From a virus: a DNA stretch of 26,103 nucleotides. Of this stretch, positions 19,122 to 26,103 are shown in pieces. Numbering within the stretch: position 1 is the first letter of the stretch; every line of letters starts with the position of its first letter. The stretch is from the IMG/VR virus record IMGVR_UViG_3300048108_000099, positions 1 through 26,103 of that record. The stretch is one strand, 5' to 3'. Position numbers and translations under genes: made by a program. The notes under the pieces are model-generated. The model ran no database searches and had not been told where the DNA came from. It saw only the letters and a program-made list of their open reading frames with translations.

Positions 19122-19645
19122 TGTCTGAGTACATCGAACCAATGTTTGCAGTCCCAATCTTTCATCTTTATACGGAGGATTGGGATAGCAAGAAAGAAGC
19201 TTTGCTTGACTTATCGAGAGCACAGGAATTCAAGAAAGATGTAGGTGAGTATGTTCCAAGTGACTTCAGAACACCTAAGGTAAAATGGGAAGTCATTGAA
19301 CCTTTAATCAGAGATGAATTACAGAAGTTCAAAGATCAAGTCAAGATTGATTTGCAGGTTGATGCATATTGGTTTGAGAAAGGTGGTAAAGGTGATCAGC
19401 ATTTATTGCATAATCACGGAGCTACGGGATTTAGTGCGGTAATGTATATCGAATACGATCCAGAGGAGCATACACCGACTCAGTTTGTGTGTCCTTTCAA
19501 TAATGTGATAGGGTGGGTAGATATATACTCACCCAGAGATATACAAAGTGGTTCGGTAATATTCTTCCCATCCTTTGTACATCACTACACATTACCTTGT
19601 AAGAGTGACAAAGAACGTCTGGTACTTTCTTGGAATATGAAATGA
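19121..19645 (+). CDS. 2-oxoglutarate/Fe(II) oxygenase, third copy type (174 aa)
   Basis: Putative non-haem iron oxygenase with H97 and H99 in HLLHNHGATGFSAVMYI, a distal H154/H155 in FFPSFVHHYTLP and R166 in ERLVLSWNM. The order matches the HxH-type phage oxygenases, as in the gene at 11518 (both end in SWNM), but the sequences are well diverged. It lies inside the baseplate operon, so hydroxylation of a virion protein is a tempting inference. Overlaps its neighbours as TAATG and ATGA. Confidence 0.78.
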   Translation: MSEYIEPMFAVPIFHLYTEDWDSKKEALLDLSRAQEFKKDVGEYVPSDFRTPKVKWEVIEPLIRDELQKFKDQVKIDLQVDAYWFEKGGKGDQHLLHNHGATGFSAVMYIEYDPEEHTPTQFVCPFNNVIGWVDIYSPRDIQSGSVIFFPSFVHHYTLPCKSDKERLVLSWNMK

Positions 19646-20322
19646 ATTTAATTTGTAATTTACCTGCGGAAAAGGTATGGGTACGTAAGGAATATCTACG
19701 CGATCATCAGGATGGTCACGGAGAATTTGTAGAAGGTGTCTGGGTATCTGCGAAAAGCATACCAGGACGCGCATTTTATTTTGAGACGTATCTACCTGCG
19801 TATGGTGCAATGTATGATAAACTTCCTATAAGTGCATTTCTCCGAGCGCCGAAAACACCGACGCCCGATATGTCTCTAGAGAACCTACAATTCTGGAATT
19901 GTATGGACTATGGGGTCATGTGTATTAACAAGGGTTTTGTTAGCTCTATGGATACAGAGATCTACACTCGTGACCATGGTTTGATGAATGGTCAGTATTT
20001 GTTTACATTAGACAACTACCATGCGAATCCAGATGTGATAGATAATAATGTGAGTGAAGTTCCTCAAGAACATAAGTCGCATAATTGTATTGCATTAGAG
20101 AATGGTCAGTATGCATTGTATCCTAATAACAGGACACGATTCTATGACCTCTCTATCACGCCTGAGCACCCGACATTCCCTGACTTTAAGGTTTCTACTA
20201 TAGAATATCAAGTTGAGTCAGGAACAGACTGGGGACGCTTAGGTGACACTGACGAATATTTTTGGGAAACAAATAATGAACGAAAACAACGTAAGGAGGC
20301 CACAGAAAATGGGCAACAGTAG
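19642..20322 (+). CDS. Hypothetical cyanophage structural-region protein (226 aa)
   Basis: Begins MNLICNLPAEKVWVRKEYLR, then a beta-rich segment with GVWVSAKSIPGRAFYFETYL and AYGAMYDKLPISAFL. The C-terminal part is acidic and ends in a charged tail. I recall similar proteins in cyanomyoviruses between the spike and baseplate genes, without known function. The start at 19642 overlaps the oxygenase stop as ATGA; the upstream ATG at 19630 is less likely. Possibly a virion protein. Confidence 0.68.
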   Translation: MNLICNLPAEKVWVRKEYLRDHQDGHGEFVEGVWVSAKSIPGRAFYFETYLPAYGAMYDKLPISAFLRAPKTPTPDMSLENLQFWNCMDYGVMCINKGFVSSMDTEIYTRDHGLMNGQYLFTLDNYHANPDVIDNNVSEVPQEHKSHNCIALENGQYALYPNNRTRFYDLSITPEHPTFPDFKVSTIEYQVESGTDWGRLGDTDEYFWETNNERKQRKEATENGQQ

Positions 20323-20482
20323 AGTTGACAAATCAGAAGACTTCACGAAGTCTGGTATGACACTTATTACTGAAGTTGAAAGTGATCGCTATATGCGTAA
20401 ATCAGGAAAGAGGAAAGAAGTCCAAGAGGGTGAAATTTTTGACAATGATCTTGAATGGGCGGATGGATTTGTCGGTAAGTGA
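20309..20482 (+). CDS. Small hypothetical protein (57 aa) with a strong RBS
   Basis: Begins MGNSRVDKSEDFTKSGMTLI and ends DLEWADGFVGK; charged and probably partly disordered. The ATG at 20309 is chosen because a perfect AAGGAGG lies at 20293-20299, nine bases upstream, inside the end of the preceding gene; this is the best Shine-Dalgarno in the window. In-frame ATGs at 20276 and 20243 would add non-conserved residues. Not recognised. Confidence 0.62.
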   Translation: MGNSRVDKSEDFTKSGMTLITEVESDRYMRKSGKRKEVQEGEIFDNDLEWADGFVGK

Positions 20483-20488
20483 TAAATA
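20481..20488 (+). promoter_or_regulatory. T4-type late promoter (GATAAATA) before gp25
   Basis: GATAAATA starts at the second base of the upstream TGA stop and lies 30 bases before the gp25 ATG at 20511. A strong match to the late consensus, drawing the baseplate genes into late expression. Confidence 0.82.
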
Positions 20489-20510
20489 GAAACAGCCTTG
20501 CTGTGTCTAA

Positions 20511-20900
20511 ATGCCCACCTTTCAGACATTTAAAGATCTGAGTATTACTTTTAAGAAGCATCCTGTGTCCAATGACTTGGTAACAGTGAAAGATAATGCA
20601 GCTATTGCACAGTCGATAGCTGTATTGCTTCAAACAAGTAAGGGTGAGAGACTATTTCAACCTGAATTGGGTTCAGATTTAAGAGAGATGCTGTTTGAAC
20701 CATTAGATTTTGGTACAGCTGCACTTATTAAATCTAAGATTAATGACTGTATTGATCGTTATGAACCTAGAGTGACTATCAAAGACATTATTTGTTATCC
20801 AGATTTGGATAGCGATGGTTATAGTGTTGAATTATATTACACTATTATAGGAAATGACAGACCAGTAGCGGCAACATTCTTCTTAGCACGTACACGATAA
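20511..20900 (+). CDS. 25: Baseplate wedge subunit gp25 (129 aa)
   Basis: A homologue of T4 gp25, the small wedge protein that nucleates sheath assembly on the baseplate; the family also includes T6SS TssE. Visible features are the start (TFKDLSITFKKHP), AQSIAVLLQTSKGERLFQPELGSDL with the usual GER-F-P-GS pattern, LFEPLD, and YEPRVTIKDI with the conserved EPR. Length is close to T4 gp25 (132 aa). It overlaps gp6 by one base (TAATG). The acidic/lysozyme annotation sometimes given to the family does not imply enzyme activity. Confidence 0.93.
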   Translation: MPTFQTFKDLSITFKKHPVSNDLVTVKDNAAIAQSIAVLLQTSKGERLFQPELGSDLREMLFEPLDFGTAALIKSKINDCIDRYEPRVTIKDIICYPDLDSDGYSVELYYTIIGNDRPVAATFFLARTR

Positions 20901-22696
20901 TGCCTTATACACAGGTTGCTAACTTAGACTTTGAGGAAATCAAAGTAACCCTGAAAGAATATTTGCAGGGTCAGACAGAATTTACTGATTATGATTTTGA
21001 AGGTAGTGCATTAGCAAACCTGATTGATGTCTTAGCTTATAACACCTACTATACGGCGTTTAACACTAATATGGTAGTCAATGAACTATTCATTGATTCT
21101 GCCACCTTGAGGGACAATGTAGTAGCGATTGCGAAGCAACTAGGGTACAGACCCAAGAGTGCTACCTCTCCTACTGCATATGTCTCTTTTAATGTAAATT
21201 ATGGAACATCAACAACTGACACTGAACTGATTCTTAAGAAAGGAACAGGATTTATTTCAACCTATGACAACAACATCTATCAGTATGTTACACTTGACGA
21301 TGTAAAAGCACAAGTTGCTAACAATGTAGCTACGTTTACTAATATTGAGATCGTAGAAGGATCACAAGTAGTTGATAATTTTACTTTTAACACGGCAGCA
21401 AATTCTCAAAGATTTGTTCTTGACAATAAAAACATTGATACCAACACAATTAGAGTAAGGGTATTCCCGAGTGGAGGAAGTTTTAACGAACCATACCTTG
21501 TAGCAGATAATATTCTAGGTGTTGATGGTACTTCAAAAGTATTCTTCCTTGATGAGATCGAAGATGGAAGATATGAGCTTTTAATGGGTGATGGTGTACT
21601 GGGTAGGAAACCAGAAGATCAATCTAGAATTGAAGTATCTTACATCACCACATCTGCTTCTGAAAGTAATGGCGTAAGTACATTTGTCTTCAATGGTGTA
21701 CTAGAGAACCCTAACGGTGTGTCTCCCAACTCGTTTACTACTAACATTACTTCTAGCATTGCCTCTGCAGGCGGTGAAGAGATTGAAAGCACCCAGAAGA
21801 TCAAATATACCGCTCCTAAGTCATACGGCACACAAGACCGTGCAGTGACCTCTCAGGACTATGAGGCAATTGTACGTAAAGTGTATCCTGCTACGAGTGA
21901 TATCATTATTTTTGGTGGAGAAGACCAAGTTCCACCTGAGTACGGTAAAGTTTTCATTGCATTGAAACCAACTGATCAAAGTTATCTTACTTCATTAACA
22001 AAACAGAAAATTATTGCAGATCTAAAGCAGTATGTTGTAGCTTCTGTTGAACCTAGAATAATTGATCCTTCTATTCTATATGTTGAGATGAATAGTAAGA
22101 TCTATTATAATGGATCTGCTACTGATCAAACAACATCACAGATTAGAGACAAAGTGATTGGTAATGTACAGTCTTATCTTGATACTAGTGATACTGAAAA
22201 GTTCAATGGTAAGTTTAGATACAGTAAGATGGTAGGTGTTATTGATGATTCTGATAATACTATCAATTCCAATTTAACAGATATTACAATGAGAAAGGAT
22301 TTTTATCCTTCTCTCAATTCCACCTTCTATTACGAAGTGTGTTTTCAAAATTCTTTTGATAAGGACTGTGATGAACCAGTCCTGTCATCCACTGGGTTTA
22401 GGGTTACTGAGTATCCTACTATGGATGTATATGTAGAGGATAGGGATAGCAAAATCATCCTATATACTCTAGATAGCGTAACTGGTGAAAAGGTTGTCCT
22501 CGACAAGGAAGTTGGCGATATTGATTATGTAGAAGGTGAACTTAAAATGTACAACTTAACTATCATTAAAGGTAGTTTCTTTGATAATCGTATTTCCGTT
22601 AGAGTCAAACCCCTTTCTAATGATATCAAGGCACTCCGTGAGGTTTATCTTGACGTTGACGTTGCAAATTCCTCGTTCACTGCATACAAAGAGTAA
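20900..22696 (+). CDS. 6: Baseplate wedge subunit gp6 (598 aa)
   Basis: T4 gp6-type protein that links baseplate wedges into the inner ring. The N-terminal signature DFEEIKVTLKEYLQGQTEFT, then DYDFEGSALANLIDVLAYNT and NELFIDSATLRDNVVAIAKQ is diagnostic, as is the Baseplate_J-like part with KSYGTQDRAVTSQDYEAIVR. Slightly shorter than T4 gp6 (660 aa). Gene order gp25-gp6 is as in T4. Translation is coupled to gp25 by TAATG. Confidence 0.93.
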   Translation: MPYTQVANLDFEEIKVTLKEYLQGQTEFTDYDFEGSALANLIDVLAYNTYYTAFNTNMVVNELFIDSATLRDNVVAIAKQLGYRPKSATSPTAYVSFNVNYGTSTTDTELILKKGTGFISTYDNNIYQYVTLDDVKAQVANNVATFTNIEIVEGSQVVDNFTFNTAANSQRFVLDNKNIDTNTIRVRVFPSGGSFNEPYLVADNILGVDGTSKVFFLDEIEDGRYELLMGDGVLGRKPEDQSRIEVSYITTSASESNGVSTFVFNGVLENPNGVSPNSFTTNITSSIASAGGEEIESTQKIKYTAPKSYGTQDRAVTSQDYEAIVRKVYPATSDIIIFGGEDQVPPEYGKVFIALKPTDQSYLTSLTKQKIIADLKQYVVASVEPRIIDPSILYVEMNSKIYYNGSATDQTTSQIRDKVIGNVQSYLDTSDTEKFNGKFRYSKMVGVIDDSDNTINSNLTDITMRKDFYPSLNSTFYYEVCFQNSFDKDCDEPVLSSTGFRVTEYPTMDVYVEDRDSKIILYTLDSVTGEKVVLDKEVGDIDYVEGELKMYNLTIIKGSFFDNRISVRVKPLSNDIKALREVYLDVDVANSSFTAYKE

Positions 22697-22701
22697 AGTA
22701 A

Positions 22702-25700
22702 ATGCCTGCTGTAAAGACTAAGAGAATTTCTACTCTCATTGAGACGCAGCTTCCTTCTTTTATTACAGATGAATATGAACTTTTTAGTAAGTTCGTTCAG
22801 AAGTATTATGAAGAACAGGAGGTGCAAGGTGGCACACTGGATATAATTAATAATATCCAAAAATATGCAGACATTGATTATTATGAACAAAATATTCTTA
22901 GACAGTTTAATATCTTGGACACTACTATTTCTAGTAGTGCTGATACAATTGTATTGGAAAATGCAACGAGTTTTCCAAAAAGAAACGGATTCGTAAAAAT
23001 TGATGACGAGATCATCTTCTATGGTTCTAGAACAGACACTGAGTTAAGAGAGTGTTCTAGAGGCGTAAGTGGCAATACATCGCTTGGTGACTTATATGAG
23101 TCTAGCACGTTCACCACTACGGTTGCTGCATCTCATAATGCTGGACAAAAGGTTCATAACATTAGTAACCTTTTCTTATATGCATTAGTCAAAAACTTCG
23201 AGAGTCAGTATCTAGGTTCTTTCCCCCAAAAGTATCTTAGGGGTGAAGTAGATAAGAGAACTCTGATTAAAAACATTCAGAAGTTTTACAAAGCTAAAGG
23301 AACTACAAGTTCCATCAAGTTTATTTTCAATACTGTTATTGCTAAAACAGCAGATAACAAACCAGAAGTATATAAACCAAGAGATTTTACATACAAATCG
23401 TCCGAAGCAGATTGGATCAACGTTTATGCACTTAAGTGTAAGGTTGTATCTGGAGACGTAAAGAATCTGATCGGTAAAAAGATTGTACAGACTTCTACTG
23501 AAGAATATGGTTATGCTGATTCAACAGTAGATAATGTGTATGCTGATGGTACATCAGATGATGAAGTAATTTATAATATTGTATTAGCACCTGAGACAGT
23601 CAATGGTGCATTTGAAGTATCTACTAAAACTAAGCTTGAAAAAACCCTGTCAGGGACTGCGAGTTCGGGGGATAGAATTGATGTATTCTCTACTATCGGT
23701 TGGGGTAAGACAGGATCAGTATTAATTGGTGAAGAGACGATTACTTTCGATAATAAGAACGTAACACAGTTTACAATTGACGAAAGGACGGCACAGACTG
23801 CTGTTCAACATGCAGTAGGATCTTCAGTGTACAAACCAGTAACCATTAGTGGTTCTGGCGTTGTTTTACTGACCTTAGGTGTTGTATACAACTTACAACC
23901 ATCTGATGCACAACCATATTCTGCTATTGGGGACAAGATTCAAATCTCAAATCCAGGATTTGAAACTTCCGACTCTAAGATTGTTCAGACTGGTACTAAT
24001 CAAACTAGATGGGTGTTAAGTTCAGGTACTGCAGTCGATGTGCCTACGCTTCCATCAGTTGCATCTTCCTTAGATCAAGTTTCTACTAATGTATCAGCGA
24101 TCTTTGAAGACGAACAGTATTATTATATCACAAGTTCTAGCTATCCTTCACATAAGATCTTAGATGGGTCTACTGTTAATGAAACTACACTAGATCAGAA
24201 ACTGCTTCGTATCATTAGAAAGCAAGCAACTAGAACTACAGAAACATACAAAACACCCAAAAGAGATATTGGTATTGCTTTAAATGGCGTACCTTTCTAT
24301 GGACATAAAGATCCAGAAAGTATTAGGTTTGGTAAACTAGAAGAAATTAAGATTGATACTAGAGGCACTGGATACTCAACACCTCCATTTGTTCTTATTG
24401 ATCAAGTTCCAAGCAAAGCTAGGGCAGTTCTTGCTGGTCAGGTTGTAGAAAGTATCATTGTTGATACTGATGACATTTTTCCAAGAACTCCTGATATCAC
24501 TATCACTTCTGGTCGTAATGCAGATGTAAGTGCTGTTGTAACAGGTGGCAAGGTTACTAGTCTTGTTATCAATAATGCTGGAGAATTCTATTCATCTGCT
24601 CCTTTAATTAGAATTAGAGATGCAGCAGGTCGTGGTAGATTTGCAGAATATATTTCTATTGTTAATACAGATGGTATAATTACAGGATTTGATAAAATTG
24701 CAGAAGGTAACTTCTATAATCAAGCTACTGTTATTGTTGATGTCATTCCAGTTGGTAATGGTGCATCTGGTATTCCTCTTCTTAAAGAATGGAACTTTAA
24801 TAGATTTAAAAAATTAGAAAATGAATTAGATACTGAATACGGTTATATCTTTGCAAACTATAATAATGTATTAGAATACGGTTATGGATATAATGCCAAT
24901 CCTAAAGCTTTACGTGTTTCTCTCAGCGACAACATCAATAGTGCAGGAACTGAACCCGCTACAAAAACTCACTCTCCTATTATTGGATTCGCTTACGACG
25001 GTAATCCAATATACGGTCCATTTGGTCATCAGGATCCCCTAGATGCTACATCATCAATTGTGAGAATGACTTCTGGTTACAGTATTAATGGAAATCGTTC
25101 TAATGGTCCATCATTAACAAATTATCCTCTGGGAACGTTTGTTAATGATTACACATACACTCACAAGAGTGGAACACTAGATCAAAACAATGGAAGATTT
25201 ACAGTTACCCCCGACTTTCCGAAAGGAACTTATGCTTATTTCATTACTATTGATAGCAATCAAGTACCGCAATATCCATACATTTTAGGAGAGAACTTCT
25301 ATTCTCTACCAGTTGATAGTAATTACAATTCTAATATCAATCAAGATGATATTCCTAAGAATTCTAGAAGATTCTATCAAGCAGGTATGCAGAGAAATGG
25401 CGAAGGTGTCATTGCTCAAATTGCAGAAGTAAAGCAAGGAAATGTAGAAGAAGTCAGCGTAGTAGATTCATCTACCAACTTCAGTATTAACTCACAAATT
25501 TATTTTGATAATAAAGGAACAGAAGGTTCTGAAGTAGAATCTATCGTAAACTCCGTGAAAGGTAAGAACGTTTCCTACTTAGAATGTAAAGAAGATAGAG
25601 TCGTAAAACTAACGACAATCCAAAGTGCATATCTATTTGCTGATGATACATTAAACCAACCCTCCTCAGGAGCATCTGGTTCTATTGTAGGTACAGTTAA

Positions 25701-26103
25701 GAACGATAACATTATTGTACTAAGAAATGTCAATGGTACTTTTGATGAAACGGGAACATTCTCTGCAACTATCAAAACGTTTACTATTCTTTTAGATCAA
25801 AGAAGTTCATATACCAAAGGCGCTACTCTAAGTTTGACTGACGGTGTTAATGCACCTGTAGCTAAAGGTGAAGTGTTAGAAGGAACTAACAGTCAAAACG
25901 TAGTTGAGATTAAAGTTACTGAGGGAACTTGGATTGTTAATGACGATTACTTCTTACAATCAGATGACCTATTCAATACTTCTGGTACAAAAGTTGTAAG
26001 ACTAACATCTCTCAGTGATGGGTTAGAACCATTTGAAGTTAATCAAAGTGTTGCTCTAATTGAAACAGCACAACCTCATGGGTTAGGAATTGGAGATAAA
26101 GTA
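22702..26103 (+). CDS. Large baseplate protein in the gp7 position, YHYH domain (partial, 1134 codons)
   Basis: Open from the ATG at 22702 to the right edge with no stop. It begins MPAVKTKRISTLIETQLPSF, the region that follows gp6 in cyanomyoviruses and holds the place of T4 gp7. About residues 758-779 read SPIIGFAYDGNPIYGPFG, a YHYH-type motif. Repeated short beta modules (ILLDQ, IKVTEG, YGYGYN) make up the rest. It probably ties gp6/gp25 to outer baseplate parts. Sequence identity to T4 gp7 cannot be seen by eye, so no symbol is given. Confidence 0.78.
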   Translation, partial: MPAVKTKRISTLIETQLPSFITDEYELFSKFVQKYYEEQEVQGGTLDIINNIQKYADIDYYEQNILRQFNILDTTISSSADTIVLENATSFPKRNGFVKIDDEIIFYGSRTDTELRECSRGVSGNTSLGDLYESSTFTTTVAASHNAGQKVHNISNLFLYALVKNFESQYLGSFPQKYLRGEVDKRTLIKNIQKFYKAKGTTSSIKFIFNTVIAKTADNKPEVYKPRDFTYKSSEADWINVYALKCKVVSGDVKNLIGKKIVQTSTEEYGYADSTVDNVYADGTSDDEVIYNIVLAPETVNGAFEVSTKTKLEKTLSGTASSGDRIDVFSTIGWGKTGSVLIGEETITFDNKNVTQFTIDERTAQTAVQHAVGSSVYKPVTISGSGVVLLTLGVVYNLQPSDAQPYSAIGDKIQISNPGFETSDSKIVQTGTNQTRWVLSSGTAVDVPTLPSVASSLDQVSTNVSAIFEDEQYYYITSSSYPSHKILDGSTVNETTLDQKLLRIIRKQATRTTETYKTPKRDIGIALNGVPFYGHKDPESIRFGKLEEIKIDTRGTGYSTPPFVLIDQVPSKARAVLAGQVVESIIVDTDDIFPRTPDITITSGRNADVSAVVTGGKVTSLVINNAGEFYSSAPLIRIRDAAGRGRFAEYISIVNTDGIITGFDKIAEGNFYNQATVIVDVIPVGNGASGIPLLKEWNFNRFKKLENELDTEYGYIFANYNNVLEYGYGYNANPKALRVSLSDNINSAGTEPATKTHSPIIGFAYDGNPIYGPFGHQDPLDATSSIVRMTSGYSINGNRSNGPSLTNYPLGTFVNDYTYTHKSGTLDQNNGRFTVTPDFPKGTYAYFITIDSNQVPQYPYILGENFYSLPVDSNYNSNINQDDIPKNSRRFYQAGMQRNGEGVIAQIAEVKQGNVEEVSVVDSSTNFSINSQIYFDNKGTEGSEVESIVNSVKGKNVSYLECKEDRVVKLTTIQSAYLFADDTLNQPSSGASGSIVGTVKNDNIIVLRNVNGTFDETGTFSATIKTFTILLDQRSSYTKGATLSLTDGVNAPVAKGEVLEGTNSQNVVEIKVTEGTWIVNDDYFLQSDDLFNTSGTKVVRLTSLSDGLEPFEVNQSVALIETAQPHGLGIGDKV

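Noticed and set aside
1030-25775. Scattered minus-strand open frames of 60-93 codons
   Set aside because: All lie opposite well-supported plus-strand genes, are unusually rich in Ser/Cys/Leu, and have no promoter or neighbour to support them.

Overview
The window looks like part of the genome of a T4-like cyanomyovirus, a contractile-tailed phage of marine Synechococcus or Prochlorococcus. The evidence is a run of T4-type baseplate genes (gp25, gp6, a large protein in the gp7 position and a PAAR-like spike tip), several tail-collar fibre proteins, three different 2-oxoglutarate/Fe(II) oxygenases, and many tiny tightly packed or overlapping genes of cyanophage type. All supported genes lie on the + strand. 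The genome is AT-rich overall. The block at about 15.2-18.0 kb is visibly richer in G and C.

Layout. (1) 1-7.1 kb: distal tail and fibre module, with three successive collar/fibre proteins (one cut by the window edge, one of 440 aa, one of 1312 aa with a long glycine-rich part), an oxygenase, and a protein with a tail-assembly-chaperone (APC) domain. (2) 7.1-14.3 kb: small hypothetical genes, often coupled by 1-4 base overlaps, with an oxygenase, a secreted HEXXH protein and an AbrB-fold protein among them. (3) 14.3-14.7 kb: an unusual 400-base non-coding stretch with palindromes, an 11-bp tandem repeat, a strong sigma70-type promoter and a 22-bp perfect AT hairpin. (4) 14.7-18.0 kb: small early-type genes. 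From 15.4 kb nearly every gene has its own promoter, and one two-gene unit pairs a DUF3574-like protein with a HicA-like protein. The block ends in a strong terminator at 18.1 kb. (5) 18.2-26.1 kb: late structural genes behind NATAAATA late promoters, running off the right edge inside the large baseplate gene.

How the genes work together. The two flanks build the baseplate and its fibres and are expressed late. The central genes probably adjust the host early in infection. The most striking signal is a promoter architecture shared by about a dozen early promoters: a near-perfect TATAAT, a poor -35, and an element of the type AGTGGCAC or ACTGTCAC that begins 37-39 bases (usually exactly 38) before the -10. 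One further copy sits 49 bases before, one helical turn more. Several of these promoters would start transcription on the A of the ATG, giving leaderless mRNAs. Others lead into CA-rich leaders without a Shine-Dalgarno sequence. No tRNA, CRISPR array, insertion sequence or integrase was seen.
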